A stretch of DNA of 64,000 nt from Bacillus sp. B-jedd (GTDB lineage: Bacteria; Bacillota; Bacilli; Bacillales; Cytobacillaceae). The notes under the pieces are model-generated. The model saw only the letters and a program-made list of their open reading frames with translations, did not search any database and had not been told where the DNA came from. Below, in pieces: positions 7,669 to 17,369 of the stretch; the first letter of the stretch is position 1; each line of letters begins with the position of its first letter. The stretch is taken from the NCBI RefSeq assembly GCF_000821085.1, contig NZ_CCXR01000001.1, positions 3,865,001-3,929,000 on the forward strand. Reading direction: 5' to 3'. The translations under genes and the position numbers were made by a program.

Positions 7669-10176
7669 TTAAACCGCCCCGTGGCAGTTTTTGAATTTTT
7701 TGCCGCTGCCGCAGTGGCATGGATCGTTGCGGCCAATGTTCGTCTTCTTAAGAACAGGCTTTTTCTTCACTTTCTCGCCGTCTTCCTTCGGGTTGACAGC
7801 ATGGCCTTTGGCAACTTCCTGGCGTTGTAGGTTGCTGCGGATTTCCGCCTTCATGATGTAACGAGAAACCTCTTCCTCAATGGAAAGAATCATATTTTCG
7901 AACATCGCGTACCCTTCAGCCTGATATTCGCGAAGCGGATCCGTCTGCGCGTACGCGCGAAGATGGATTCCCTGGCGAAGCTGATCCATCGCGTCGATGT
8001 GGTCCATCCACTTCGAGTCGACTGCGCGGAGGACGATAACTTTCTCGAACTCGCGCATCTGATCTGGCTCAAGGATTTCTTCTTTCTCATCGTAGCGCTG
8101 TTTTACTTTTGCAAATATGACCTCGGCCATCTCATCCGGCTCTTTGCCAGTCAGGTCTTCAAGAGTGATGTCGCCTTCACGGAGCAGATTGGCGGCTGTG
8201 TAGTCAACCAATCCCTGCAGGTTCCATTCCTCCTCATCCGCGCTTCTTGGCGCGAATATGTCAACCTCGCGTTCAATCGTATGTTTGATCATATTTTCAA
8301 CGATGTCGCGAAGATTTTCCGCTTCAAGGACATCATTCCGCTGTGCGTAAATAATCTCACGCTGCTGGCGCAGGACGTCATCGTATTGGAGGAGCTGCTT
8401 ACGGGCATCGAAGTTATTTCCTTCAACGCGCTTCTGTGCTGACTCGACAGCACGCGAAACCATTTTGCTTTGGATCGGCTGGGAATCGTCCATGCCGAGA
8501 CGCTCCATCATCGTTTTCATATTATCCGAACCGAAACGGCGCATCAGTTCGTCTTCCATTGAAAGATAGAACTGAGTTACCCCCGGGTCTCCCTGACGGC
8601 CGGAACGTCCGCGCAGCTGGTTATCAATCCGGCGCGATTCGTGGCGCTCAGTACCGATTACCGCAAGACCGCCAACTTCAACGACACCTTCGCCAAGCTT
8701 GATGTCCGTACCACGTCCAGCCATGTTGGTGGCAATCGTAACGGAACCAGGCTGGCCTGCTTCGGCAATGATTTCAGCTTCACGGCCATGGTTTTTCGCA
8801 TTCAGGACGTTATGCCTGATGCCTTTCTTTTGCAAATACTTCGAAATCAGCTCGGATGTCTCAATCGCGACTGTACCGACAAGCACCGGCTGGCCTTTAT
8901 GGTGGCGCTCGGCGATGTCCTCCACAACCGCGCGGAATTTCCCGTCCATTGTCGCATAAATCAAATCTGGGCGGTCATCACGGATAATCGGACGGTTCGT
9001 CGGAATGACGATTACGTTCATATTATATATATTGCGGAATTCCTCTTCTTCCGTTTTGGCCGTACCGGTCATCCCGGCAAGCTTTTCGTACATGCGGAAG
9101 TAGTTCTGGAATGTAATCGTCGCGAGCGTCATGCTTTCGTTCTGGACCTCTTGCCCTTCTTTCGCCTCAATCGCCTGGTGCAGCCCTTCGGAATAGCGGC
9201 GGCCCTTCATCAAGCGGCCGGTGAACTGGTCAACGATGACAATTTCGCCATCCTGAACAACGTAATCGATATCAAGATGCATCGACACATTCGCCTTCAA
9301 CGCCTGGTTGACGTGGTGGTTCAGGGTGACATGGTTGATGTCAAAAAGGTTCTCGATTCCGAAAGCGCGCTCTGCTTTCGAAATTCCCTGCTCTGTCAGC
9401 ATGACACCTTTTGTCTTTTCATCATAAGTGTAATCCTGTTCCTTCGTCAGCGTCCGGACAAACGCGTTTGCCTGCATATAAAGCGAAGTCGATTTTTGCG
9501 CGGTGCCGGATATGATCAGCGGCGTTCTCGCTTCGTCAATCAGGATCGAGTCAACCTCGTCAATGACCGCATAATAAAGGGGGCGCTGAACTTTTTGTTC
9601 ATTATATAACACCATGTTGTCACGGAGATAATCGAAACCGAATTCGTTATTTGTACCGTAAGTAATATCGGCAGCGTAGGCTTCCTGCTTTTCTTCCTTT
9701 GTCATGCAGTTAAGATTCAAGCCGACTGTCAGGCCAAGGAAATTGTATAACTGGCCCATCTCGGTCGCGTCACGGCTGGCGAGGTATTCGTTGACCGTCA
9801 CGACATGGACGCCCTTGCCGGATAACGCATTCAGGTAAACCGGCATCGTCGCCGTCAACGTTTTACCTTCCCCCGTTTTCATCTCGGAAATATTCCCCTC
9901 ATGCAGGGAAACACCGCCCATCAGCTGAACAGGATATGGGTAAAGGCCAAGCACACGGCGCGCCCCTTCACGGACGACAGCGAACGCTTCGACAAGCATG
10001 TCATCAAGCGACTCGCCATTTTGATAGCGCTGCTTGAACTCTTCCGTCTTCTCGCGAAGCTGATCATCAGACAGCTTTTCCATCTCATCCGCCAAATCCT
10101 CGACCTGCCCGGCCACCTTCGCCAGCTTCTTGATTTCGCGTTTATTCATATCAAAAAGTTTATTTAAAATACCCAT
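7669..10176 (-). CDS. secA: Preprotein translocase ATPase SecA
   Basis: SecA drives Sec-dependent protein export through SecYEG. The 835-residue protein begins [14 protein letters not shown] and shows Walker [10 protein letters not shown] (about residues 100-108), the DEAD-type box [13 protein letters not shown] (about 207), helicase motifs including [13 protein letters not shown] and [13 protein letters not shown], and a C-terminal zinc site [13 protein letters not shown] that binds SecB or ribosomes in relatives. Length and motifs are intact. The start has AAGGAGCG upstream. In B. subtilis hpf (yvyD) lies directly upstream; here that neighbour is 17 kb away, beyond the cytochrome block. All secreted and membrane cytochromes of the window would depend on this translocase. 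Confidence 0.98.
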   Translation of the reverse strand: MGILNKLFDMNKREIKKLAKVAGQVEDLADEMEKLSDDQLREKTEEFKQRYQNGESLDDMLVEAFAVVREGARRVLGLYPYPVQLMGGVSLHEGNISEMKTGEGKTLTATMPVYLNALSGKGVHVVTVNEYLASRDATEMGQLYNFLGLTVGLNLNCMTKEEKQEAYAADITYGTNNEFGFDYLRDNMVLYNEQKVQRPLYYAVIDEVDSILIDEARTPLIISGTAQKSTSLYMQANAFVRTLTKEQDYTYDEKTKGVMLTEQGISKAERAFGIENLFDINHVTLNHHVNQALKANVSMHLDIDYVVQDGEIVIVDQFTGRLMKGRRYSEGLHQAIEAKEGQEVQNESMTLATITFQNYFRMYEKLAGMTGTAKTEEEEFRNIYNMNVIVIPTNRPIIRDDRPDLIYATMDGKFRAVVEDIAERHHKGQPVLVGTVAIETSELISKYLQKKGIRHNVLNAKNHGREAEIIAEAGQPGSVTIATNMAGRGTDIKLGEGVVEVGGLAVIGTERHESRRIDNQLRGRSGRQGDPGVTQFYLSMEDELMRRFGSDNMKTMMERLGMDDSQPIQSKMVSRAVESAQKRVEGNNFDARKQLLQYDDVLRQQREIIYAQRNDVLEAENLRDIVENMIKHTIEREVDIFAPRSADEEEWNLQGLVDYTAANLLREGDITLEDLTGKEPDEMAEVIFAKVKQRYDEKEEILEPDQMREFEKVIVLRAVDSKWMDHIDAMDQLRQGIHLRAYAQTDPLREYQAEGYAMFENMILSIEEEVSRYIMKAEIRSNLQRQEVAKGHAVNPKEDGEKVKKKPVLKKTNIGRNDPCHCGSGKKFKNCHGAV

Positions 10177-10546
10177 CTCAAAACGCTCCTTCTTCTACTC
10201 AGCATTCAAACCCCATAAGGAGAAAGGATTCTCTTTTATACCACGAATTTCCTTTAAAAACAATTCGCCAATTTCTGTTACCATCTTACCACTTCCGCTA
10301 TGCAGTGACAACAAATCCCCATCCCAGGCGTGTTGGCCATATTTTTTTTGCAAAATAGAATTGTTACAGATTTGGCAAAGTTTCCTGGTACTTATTTCAG
10401 TCTTCGAAAATATATAATAAGGAACGTTTTCGCAAAATCACTCAACAGCAGAATCACCATTGCTCATTTTTTCACAAATAGGTTCACCGCCCTATTTAGT
10501 TAGTATATAATGGAAATGAAGGGAGTTACATAAAAAAACAGGGAGG
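10177..10546. other. Divergent intergenic region between secA and first decahaem cytochrome
   Basis: About 370 bp without a gene. It carries secA's upstream region on one side and the cytochrome promoter on the other. A TTTTGCAAAA decamer lies near 10346-10356. No further gene or repeat was recognised. Confidence 0.6.
10471..10511 (+). promoter_or_regulatory. Promoter of first decahaem gene with ResD-like box
   Basis: -35 TTCACC at 10483-10488, 17-base spacer, -10 TATAAT at 10506-10511. TTCACAAA at 10471-10478 (TTTGTGAA on the other strand) lies directly upstream and matches eight of the nine bases of the B. subtilis ResD consensus TTTGTGAAT. Confidence 0.45.
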
Positions 10547-10555
10547 TTGAAAACT

Positions 10556-11863
10556 TTGTTTTTCCGGAGAAAAAGAAAAGCTCCAGAAACTGAAACAAAT
10601 CCAGAGGAAAAGAAAAAGGGTCTTTGGAGAAGAATCAGGGGAATCGATTGGAAAAACCCGGTCAACCGCTGGAAACTGCTGTTTGCCTCACTTTTTGTCC
10701 TGATTGTCGGAGGGAGTGCATTCGGCGGGGTTCTTGCCTTTACAAACTCACCAACTTTCTGCGCAAGCTGCCATGAAATGCAGCCAGAATTCGCAACCTT
10801 CGAAGCAAGCGCCCACAGCCAGATCAGCTGCGTACAGTGCCATATCCAGCCAGGCACCGTCAATATGCTGACCCACAAAATGAAGTCGATGAAAGAAGTC
10901 TACTACCACGTCACCGGCATTCCCGAGCAAATTGTCCAGACTGCCGGGGAAGCCATACCCAACATCTCATGCCAGCAATGCCATACGACCAACAGACTTG
11001 TGACAGCCTCCGGCGACTTGATGGTCAACCATAAAAAGCATATTGATGAAGAAATCCCCTGCATCACCTGCCATGCCGGCGTCGCCCACGGGAAAATCGC
11101 CGATCGCAAACTCAACACTGAAAAAGACCGCCATCTCTGGACGGCCGAAAACACCAACCAACTAATGACCAAAAAAGATATGGACCCGAACATGGGAACC
11201 TGTATCGACTGCCATGACAAAGTGAACAAGGGCCAGAAGCCGTGGGAGGAAATTTCCTACAGTCTCCCTAGGCAAGTGGAACATGGCAATGAGAAGGAAG
11301 ATATCCCTGCGGATAACGCCGTACACGAAGACATGGATACAACTGCCCAGGGGATCATTCTACAGGCAATCGGCCTTCAATTAAGTGACGTTAAGCTTTC
11401 TATGGAATGTAAAACATGCCACCTTGAAATCAATATACCGAAAAACCACCAGGTGAAAAAATGGGGAGAACGGCATGGAGACGATGCCGTTAACGAAGTA
11501 AACAAATGCGTCGGCTGCCATGAAGATGCCAAATGGATTAAGGAAGTCCCTGTCGACGACATCCATGATCTCCTTCAAGGCTCAGACGACAAAGAAACAT
11601 ACACCCCTGATCTGAACGTTGTTAAAACAAGCACCAGGACAAACAAATTCTGCAGCACCTGCCATAGCAACAGGCCGCCAGGGCACCTCGACAGCGACCA
11701 ATGGCTCACTAAACACGCCGGCCAGGCAAAAGCAAAAGAAGAAAAAGAACGCTGCTACGTCTGCCACGACAAACAAAAACCACAACCAGAAACCACAACT
11801 GCCAAAGCCCCAACAGACGTATACTGCCAATACTGCCACCGTACCGGCTTTAAGGGAGAGTAA
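10556..11863 (+). CDS. Decahaem c-type cytochrome, NapC/NirT-type N-terminus (copy 1)
   Basis: Predicted membrane-anchored quinol-oxidising cytochrome. A TTG at 10556 is used as start: it lies 9 bases after GGGAGG and gives MFFRRKRK, matching the starts of the two paralogues; the TTG at 10547 overlaps the ribosome binding site. Of 435 residues, 1-40 are basic and cytoplasmic, 41-63 form one membrane helix, and the rest lies outside. Ten CXXCH sites are visible (CASCH at about 69, then CVQCH, CQQCH, CITCH, CIDCH, CKTCH, CVGCH, CSTCH, CYVCH, CQYCH). The first four follow the NapC/NrfH/CymA pattern (SPTFCASCHEM...SAHSQISCVQCH); the last six have no partner in tetrahaem NapC. Electron acceptor unknown. 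Single gene ending at a terminator facing copy 2. Confidence 0.9.
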   Translation: MFFRRKRKAPETETNPEEKKKGLWRRIRGIDWKNPVNRWKLLFASLFVLIVGGSAFGGVLAFTNSPTFCASCHEMQPEFATFEASAHSQISCVQCHIQPGTVNMLTHKMKSMKEVYYHVTGIPEQIVQTAGEAIPNISCQQCHTTNRLVTASGDLMVNHKKHIDEEIPCITCHAGVAHGKIADRKLNTEKDRHLWTAENTNQLMTKKDMDPNMGTCIDCHDKVNKGQKPWEEISYSLPRQVEHGNEKEDIPADNAVHEDMDTTAQGIILQAIGLQLSDVKLSMECKTCHLEINIPKNHQVKKWGERHGDDAVNEVNKCVGCHEDAKWIKEVPVDDIHDLLQGSDDKETYTPDLNVVKTSTRTNKFCSTCHSNRPPGHLDSDQWLTKHAGQAKAKEEKERCYVCHDKQKPQPETTTAKAPTDVYCQYCHRTGFKGE

Positions 11864-11993
11864 TCCAAGCTACCGTTTTTGAATACGGCAGCGATTTAGG
11901 AGACTGTTCGAGCGCTTCTTTCGGGCGTTGACAAAACCAACAGAACCCTCCAGGAAAAAAATAGGTTATCCTGATGCTTCCCCATATTAAAAA

Positions 11994-12039
11994 CCGGCTA
12001 TCTTTCAATCAAGTCCTGAAAGATAGCCGGCTTTTTATT
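11994..12039. terminator. Bidirectional terminator between convergent cytochrome genes
   Basis: Perfect 14-bp stem CCGGCTATCTTTCA / TGAAAGATAGCCGG (11994-12007 and 12017-12030), 9-base loop, CTTTTTATT on the plus strand and a run of T on the minus strand. Confidence 0.9.
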
Positions 12040-12087
12040 GAACTCCGTATGAAACTCCTAAACTTTCCCACTCCCAAGCTTCCACAT

Positions 12088-13419
12088 TCAGAACGGTTCA
12101 CCCTGAAAATCGCCTTTATGGCAGAATTCACAGTAAACATCGGATGGTGCAGGAGCCTGCAAGCCAGGCTCAGGTTTTTCATTATCATGACAGACAAAAC
12201 AGCTCCGTCTTTCCTCTGGTGACCCGGAGTTACGACGATGGGCATCGAATAGCCACTTGTGCCGGTCAAGATGGTCGTCAGGACGTTCCGCATGACAGAG
12301 GCTGCAAAAATAGTTGTTCCTCGATTCCTTTGCAGCAGTTAAAGTATCCAGCCGATAAGCTTGTTTTTTCGGTGACTCCGCTAGTAAATTCCGTATATCC
12401 TGCTTTTCAAGCTTCTTTACCCAAAGGGAATCCTTATGGCAATTCAGGCATTTGTCGAGCTCTTTAGCTGCTGTCCCGCCATGTCCCTGCTTCCAATCAG
12501 GTTTTTCATGATTTTTCGGTGTGCTGATTTTTTGATGGCACGTGAAGCATTGCATGGAAAGCTTTACATCTGTTTTCTGCTGCCCGATTGCTTCAAGGAT
12601 TGTTTTTTGAACATTCTCGGGAAGAGTCCGTTCAAGCACGCCAGCTTTCATCTCCGGCGTCCGTTCGTACCCTGACTCCCCCGCATTGCCCTCATTCGAC
12701 TCACCACGATTGTCGGGAAGGATATAAGCAATGTCTTTCCATGGTTCTTTCCCCTGGTTCACTTGATTATGGCAATCGATGCAAGTACCCATATTAGGCT
12801 TCTCGTTTTTCTCACCCATCAGCTTATCTGCATTCTCCCTCGTCCATGCAGAGGAGGTTGCCAAATCGCTGATCCCCCGCTCGGCGACTTTTGCATGAAC
12901 GACACCGCTATGGCACGTCATACAGGGGATCTCTTTTTCTATATGTCCTTTATGATTGGCAATAATATCACCGGTCGCGGTAACCAGCCTGTTTCTTGAG
13001 TGGCATTGTTCACAGTTTTTGCTTAGGACAGGCCTTTTTGCAAAAATTCTCTTTGTATCGCCTTTTATATGGGATAAAATCATTTTCGCTTCGTCAAGTT
13101 TGTGCTTAAGCGCATTCTTTTTGCCGGGTTCAATATGGCACTGGACACACTGAATTTGATTGTGCGCACTGGATTGGAAGGTTACATGCTGGGGGGCCAT
13201 TTCATGGCACGAAGCGCAAAAAGAAGGTGTGGATGTATAACTGAACACTCCGTATCCCAATCCAAGGAAAACAACCATAGCAGTAAAAAATCCTACAAGG
13301 AACTTCCACCGCCGGACCGATGATTTACGGTGAATCAAACTGACACGCCCATCGACTTCGGCCTCACTGTCCAAGTCGTCAGGCACTTCATCCCGTCTTT
13401 TCCTTTTCCAAAACAACAT
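12088..13419 (-). CDS. Decahaem c-type cytochrome, NapC/NirT-type (copy 2, inverted)
   Basis: Paralogue of the cytochromes at 10556 and 14025 but on the opposite strand. 443 residues starting MLFWKRKRRDE; the cytoplasmic part is more acidic (EAEVDGRV), the membrane helix is about residues 40-60, and ten CXXCH sites follow (CASCH at 68, CVQCH, CEQCH, CMTCH, CIDCH, CFTCH, CLNCH, CSLCH, CFVCH, CEFCH) in the same order and spacing as copy 1. A large exported insert with acidic and glycine-rich sequence separates haems 5 and 6. It is the most diverged of the three (KGDFQGE instead of RTGFKGE at the end). It shares its upstream region with copy 3, so the two are divergently transcribed and could be co-regulated. 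Confidence 0.9.
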   Translation of the reverse strand: MLFWKRKRRDEVPDDLDSEAEVDGRVSLIHRKSSVRRWKFLVGFFTAMVVFLGLGYGVFSYTSTPSFCASCHEMAPQHVTFQSSAHNQIQCVQCHIEPGKKNALKHKLDEAKMILSHIKGDTKRIFAKRPVLSKNCEQCHSRNRLVTATGDIIANHKGHIEKEIPCMTCHSGVVHAKVAERGISDLATSSAWTRENADKLMGEKNEKPNMGTCIDCHNQVNQGKEPWKDIAYILPDNRGESNEGNAGESGYERTPEMKAGVLERTLPENVQKTILEAIGQQKTDVKLSMQCFTCHQKISTPKNHEKPDWKQGHGGTAAKELDKCLNCHKDSLWVKKLEKQDIRNLLAESPKKQAYRLDTLTAAKESRNNYFCSLCHAERPDDHLDRHKWLFDAHRRNSGSPEERRSCFVCHDNEKPEPGLQAPAPSDVYCEFCHKGDFQGEPF

Positions 13420-14024
13420 CCCTATCCCCCCGTTTCAGTTGTATGTTAACAAAATAAAATCCTTTTCGAAAGGCACTTTGGTAAATTTTTCACAAACCAC
13501 TCCCGCGTAATAAAAAACTCCCTCTGAAAATCAAAAAACGGATTTTTTCATGTCTGAGCAACCAGGGATTTTTCTTCTTTTTTGCAAAATTTCTATAATA
13601 AATGATTTGTTGACAATCAATTATACACTGAGAAACAACATAAATCTTCACAACTTCTTCACAACTTCCCCATAACAATCTCATAAGTCTGTAAATTATT
13701 TTACAATAACCCTTTAATAGCCCCCCTTTCTCATTTATGCAAAAAAGCTTTAAAATCTGTGCATTTATTCATTTTTTATACATTATATTGAATAAAAATT
13801 AACTCTAACAACCCATTTACACTACCCTCATATTAATAACCAAACGCTTGATATAACAATATTATCATGGTATTTTTGCTCATTAACTTCAACCGACAAG
13901 CTTCGCAACTTTATTCACAATTTGTACATTGGAAAATCACCTACCAATATTAGATACTACCCTTAGAGAGGTTAATAAAAATGTAGATAGAAAATCAAAC
14001 AGAGAACAGAAAGGGTGAAACAGC
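13420..14024. promoter_or_regulatory. Divergent cytochrome control region with ResD-like boxes
   Basis: A 605-bp AT-rich gap between copies 2 and 3. TTTGTGAA (minus strand) at 13489-13496 lies upstream of copy 2. For copy 3, ATTGTGAAT (minus-strand reading of 13913-13921) lies 7 bases before a candidate promoter with -35 TTGGAA at 13929-13934 and -10 TAGATA 16 bases later. A second candidate, TTGATA at 13848-13853 with TATTTT at 13871-13876 (17-base spacer), would give a longer leader. Two further TTGTGAAG-like words occur near 13650-13665. No gene was recognised. Confidence 0.4.
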
Positions 14025-15398
14025 GTGGCCTTTTGGAGAAAATCCAAACCTACAGAGATAAACCCTGAGACAGAGACAAGGGAAGGGAAAAAGAAAGTTG
14101 GCCTTATACGCAGATTATGGCGCAAATTTAGAAATATAGATTGGAAGAATCCGATCAACCGCTGGAAACTTGGCTTCGCACTCCTATTCGGACTGATCGC
14201 CATGAGCGGAACAGCATACGGAGCAATCGCGTTTACTTCTAATCCGATTTTCTGCTCATCCTGCCACGAAATGGCACCGGAATACCAGACATTCAAAGCA
14301 AGCGCGCACAGCGAGATCAAATGCACCCAGTGTCACATCGAGCCTGGTGCGAAAAATATGGTTCTCCACAAAATCGAATCAATGAAAGAAGTTTACTATC
14401 ATATCGTCGGTCCGCCCGATCCCATCGTTCAGACCGTTCCGGTCATGAAAGTGAACTGCGGACAGTGCCACTCCGATAACCGCCTAGTCACCGCCACCGG
14501 GGACCTAAAGGTAAACCATAAAGGGCACGTCAAAGAAGGAGTACCTTGTATCACCTGCCACGCGGGAGTTGCGCACGCGAAAGTGGTTGACCGCGGAATC
14601 AACGGTTCCGAGACATATGACCACTGGACAAAGGAAAACATTAAAAAGCTGATGACAAAAGAATACACGAATCCAAATATGGGTACGTGCATCGATTGCC
14701 ACGATAAAGTCAATAAAGGCGAAAAGCCTTGGGAAGACATCGCCTACAGCCTGCCGGTCAACACACACGGCGCTGAAAAATCAGAAGGCGGCGAGAAAAC
14801 CGTAACTGCAACCGCCGAGCCCCACGAAGCGGGAGTAACGGGAGTCCAGGGCAGCCATGAAACTACTCAAAAAACGCAGGAGATCATCCTCCAGGCAATC
14901 GGCAAACAGAAAAAAGATGTAAAACTGTCAATGGAATGCTTCACTTGCCACAAAGAAGTCGCGATACCGAAGAGCCACGAAAAAGTTAAATGGAACGAAA
15001 GCCACGGCGGCACCGCTCTTAATGAACTAAATGAATGCATCAACTGCCACCAAGATACAAAGTGGATCCGCGACATACCTAAGCAAGACATCATGACACT
15101 GCTGAAGGATGACGGCAAAAAAGAAAAGTACATTCCGAATATCAAAACGGTCAAAGACCAGTCACGGGATGCAGCATTCTGCTCAACCTGCCACGGCAAC
15201 CGTCCTCCAGGACACGTCGACAGCGACACATGGCTGACAGCCCACGCTTCTAAGGCCAAAACCAATGAAGCGAAAGCAACCTGCTATGTCTGCCATGACA
15301 AAGAAAAACCAGCTGAAGGCACAAAAGCAACCGCACCAACAGACGTTTACTGCCAATACTGCCACAGAACAGGCTTTAAAGGAGAAAAAGGCGCATAA
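14025..15398 (+). CDS. Decahaem c-type cytochrome, NapC/NirT-type (copy 3)
   Basis: 457 residues from a GTG start with AAAGGGTGA upstream. It is the closest relative of copy 1: both share IDWKNPxNRWKL before the membrane helix (here about 49-70) and TAPTDVYCQYCHRTGFKGE at the end. Ten CXXCH sites: CSSCH (77-81), CTQCH, CGQCH, CITCH, CIDCH, CFTCH, CINCH, CSTCH, CYVCH, CQYCH. A Thr/Glu/Gly-rich insert of about 25 residues between haems 5 and 6 is longer than in copy 1. The N-terminal four-haem module is NapC/NirT-like, so menaquinol oxidation is the likely activity. It leads an apparent operon: cyt4 starts 70 bp downstream, then the TPR and NHL genes, all in the same direction. Confidence 0.9.
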   Translation: MAFWRKSKPTEINPETETREGKKKVGLIRRLWRKFRNIDWKNPINRWKLGFALLFGLIAMSGTAYGAIAFTSNPIFCSSCHEMAPEYQTFKASAHSEIKCTQCHIEPGAKNMVLHKIESMKEVYYHIVGPPDPIVQTVPVMKVNCGQCHSDNRLVTATGDLKVNHKGHVKEGVPCITCHAGVAHAKVVDRGINGSETYDHWTKENIKKLMTKEYTNPNMGTCIDCHDKVNKGEKPWEDIAYSLPVNTHGAEKSEGGEKTVTATAEPHEAGVTGVQGSHETTQKTQEIILQAIGKQKKDVKLSMECFTCHKEVAIPKSHEKVKWNESHGGTALNELNECINCHQDTKWIRDIPKQDIMTLLKDDGKKEKYIPNIKTVKDQSRDAAFCSTCHGNRPPGHVDSDTWLTAHASKAKTNEAKATCYVCHDKEKPAEGTKATAPTDVYCQYCHRTGFKGEKGA

Positions 15399-15468
15399 TC
15401 AGTAATTTGCTCCCACTGCCATAAAGCCATATCAATAACCACTAAACAGAAACTGGAGGGACAGTCTT

Positions 15469-16638
15469 ATGGATGAAGAAAAAGTCACCCAGGAGCTTCC
15501 GGCCCCTCCCCGTTTTCGCTATATGTTTTTCAAAATCGCAACCTTAACACTGTTGTTTCTGGCCCTGTTCTTCACGATTGGTTATACAGGGCTGGAAGCA
15601 ACATCAAGTTCCGGATTCTGCTCTTCATGCCATGAAATGAAACCGGAATTCTACACCTGGAAAGCTTCCTCCCATGGTGAAGTGGATTGCGTAAACTGTC
15701 ATATCGAACCAGGGGTCAAGAATCTGGCAAAAGCAAAAGGAAACGGTATTGTAGAACTTGTTAAAAAACAGACTAATGCCTATACCGCACCAATTCAAAT
15801 GCCAAAGGATATACCAGATAGTTCTTGTGAAAAATGTCACAATGTGTATAAACGTGAAGTAACACCTTCCGGGGACCTTATCATCCCTCATGACAAACAT
15901 AAAAATAAAGGTATTGAGTGTGTTCAATGCCATAGCGGGGTTGCACACGGAAAGATTGCCGAAAGGAAAGTCACTTTTAAATCTGATTATCAAAAATGGG
16001 ATATCACTCTTGGGAAAGCAATGATGAGTGACAAAAAGTTTACCAATCCTAAAATGGAAAAATGCATGGATTGCCATAAAGCCCGAAAAGTCACTACCGA
16101 ATGCACTGCTTGTCATACAACCGGCATGTATCCAGAAAGTCACAAAAAGACTGATTTTGCACAAGAGATACATGGATCAATAGCAAATAAAAATGTTAAA
16201 GAGTGTAATGATTGCCATAAGTACATGTCAGATAAAGAATCATCATTATTTGATGAAACTCCTGCCCATACCCAATTTCTTAAAACCAATAAAGTGGAAG
16301 ATAAAAAAGCAAATAGCCATGAATTCGCAAAAGAAAACACTTATTGCAAAAGTTGTCACACTCAACGGCCAGCAAGTCATACCAAGGGATTTACAAAGAG
16401 TCATGGAGTTTTGGCAAAGAATAACGAGTCAAAATGTATTGCCTGCCATGACTACCAAAAGACAGGTCTGAATAAAACTTCAAATGTCACTTGCAGCAGC
16501 TGCCACCCAAGCAGCCATGAAAAGAAGGAGTGGAGAAAAACTCATCCTATCAAAATAGCAAGCGGTACTAGAGTATCAAAAACCTGTTACCAATGTCACA
16601 ATGAGCAAAAGTGCCAATCCTGTCACAAAGAGGATTAA
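15469..16638 (+). CDS. Dodecahaem c-type cytochrome, NapC/NirT-type N-terminus
   Basis: 389 residues, start ATG with GGAGGG 8 bases upstream. One membrane helix (about 20-40) directly precedes GFCSSCHEMKPEFYTWKASS, the NapC/NirT signature. Twelve CXXCH sites are visible: CSSCH (51), CVNCH, CEKCH, CVQCH, CMDCH, CTACH, CNDCH, CKSCH, CIACH, CSSCH, CYQCH, CQSCH, about one per 28 residues in the exported part. After haem 5 the spacing differs from the decahaem trio, so it is a separate family member and not another copy. Codon use is visibly more AT-rich than in the three decahaem genes. It sits between decahaem copy 3 and the TPR gene and would be a second membrane entry point for electrons or a relay towards the secreted cytochromes. 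Confidence 0.9.
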   Translation: MDEEKVTQELPAPPRFRYMFFKIATLTLLFLALFFTIGYTGLEATSSSGFCSSCHEMKPEFYTWKASSHGEVDCVNCHIEPGVKNLAKAKGNGIVELVKKQTNAYTAPIQMPKDIPDSSCEKCHNVYKREVTPSGDLIIPHDKHKNKGIECVQCHSGVAHGKIAERKVTFKSDYQKWDITLGKAMMSDKKFTNPKMEKCMDCHKARKVTTECTACHTTGMYPESHKKTDFAQEIHGSIANKNVKECNDCHKYMSDKESSLFDETPAHTQFLKTNKVEDKKANSHEFAKENTYCKSCHTQRPASHTKGFTKSHGVLAKNNESKCIACHDYQKTGLNKTSNVTCSSCHPSSHEKKEWRKTHPIKIASGTRVSKTCYQCHNEQKCQSCHKED

Positions 16639-16664
16639 AAGTAATGAATGTAGGAGGGGTTCGT

Positions 16665-17342
16665 ATGCAAGCAGAAGAACAGCTTCAAGCCCAAAAACCT
16701 AAGAAAAAAAACAAAAGTGAAAAGTTTACATGGTGGCAAGCGACCCTATTATTGATTGGAACGTTGGTAATCTGTCTAGGGATTGGCTACTTTATTAGCG
16801 ATAAGTACCTGTGGGAGGGAACTGATTCTGAAAAAATAGCAGAACAGGTAAAATTCTATAAAGAACAGGTAAAACAAAGTCCAAATGACCCGGAAAGCAG
16901 AGTCCAGCTCGGGTATGCCTACTTTCTAGGTAAAAATTACGACGAAGCAATCAAACAATATAAAACTGCCATTTCCCTGGACAAAAACTACTTTGATGGA
17001 TACTTAAATTTAAGTATTGTTTACGATAAACAAGATAAAACAGATGAGGCACTACAACATGCCATTAAAGCGACGGAAATTTCTCCGAGAGATTATAAAG
17101 GACACTTGATGAAGGGTAAAAGTTACCGAAAACTGAAAATGTTTGATGAAGCTAACGAAGCGCTTGCTGAGGCAGATAAGCTGAACTTAGGAAATGTCGA
17201 CACCATTTATGAAATAGGCTTGGTTGCCGAAAACCAAGGCAAGAAAAAAGAAGCAGAATCAATTTACAAAGAAGCCCTAGCTTATGACCCAACCTTCAAA
17301 CCAGCAATTAAAGCACTTGATCGAGTTTCATCTAAAAAGTGA
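16665..17342 (+). CDS. Membrane-anchored TPR protein
   Basis: 225 residues. I use the ATG at 16665, 5 bases after GGAGGGG; the longer frame would overlap the cytochrome gene. Residues 1-23 are basic and cytoplasmic, about 24-44 (WWQATLLLIGTLVICLGIGYF) are a membrane helix, and the rest faces outward. It contains four or more tetratricopeptide repeats (for example the segments beginning PESRVQLGYAYFLGKNYDEA, KNYFDGYLNLSIVYDK, PRDYKGHLMKGKSYRK). TPR domains bind protein partners. Such proteins occur in cytochrome c maturation (NrfG/CcmH type), so a chaperone or scaffold role for the multihaem proteins is the simplest inference. It has no CXXCH and no haem-lyase motif. Confidence 0.8.
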   Translation: MQAEEQLQAQKPKKKNKSEKFTWWQATLLLIGTLVICLGIGYFISDKYLWEGTDSEKIAEQVKFYKEQVKQSPNDPESRVQLGYAYFLGKNYDEAIKQYKTAISLDKNYFDGYLNLSIVYDKQDKTDEALQHAIKATEISPRDYKGHLMKGKSYRKLKMFDEANEALAEADKLNLGNVDTIYEIGLVAENQGKKKEAESIYKEALAYDPTFKPAIKALDRVSSKK

Positions 17343-17369
17343 GGTAAGTTCGAAAAGGAGTTGAATCAA

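Noticed and set aside
8641..9609. 322-codon plus-strand frame opposite secA
   Set aside because: Antisense shadow of secA with no family resemblance.
11582..11839. Minus-strand valine/phenylalanine-rich frames opposite cytochrome genes
   Set aside because: Reverse complements of Lys/Cys/His-rich haem coding sequence give hydrophobic pseudo-membrane proteins; no start signals.
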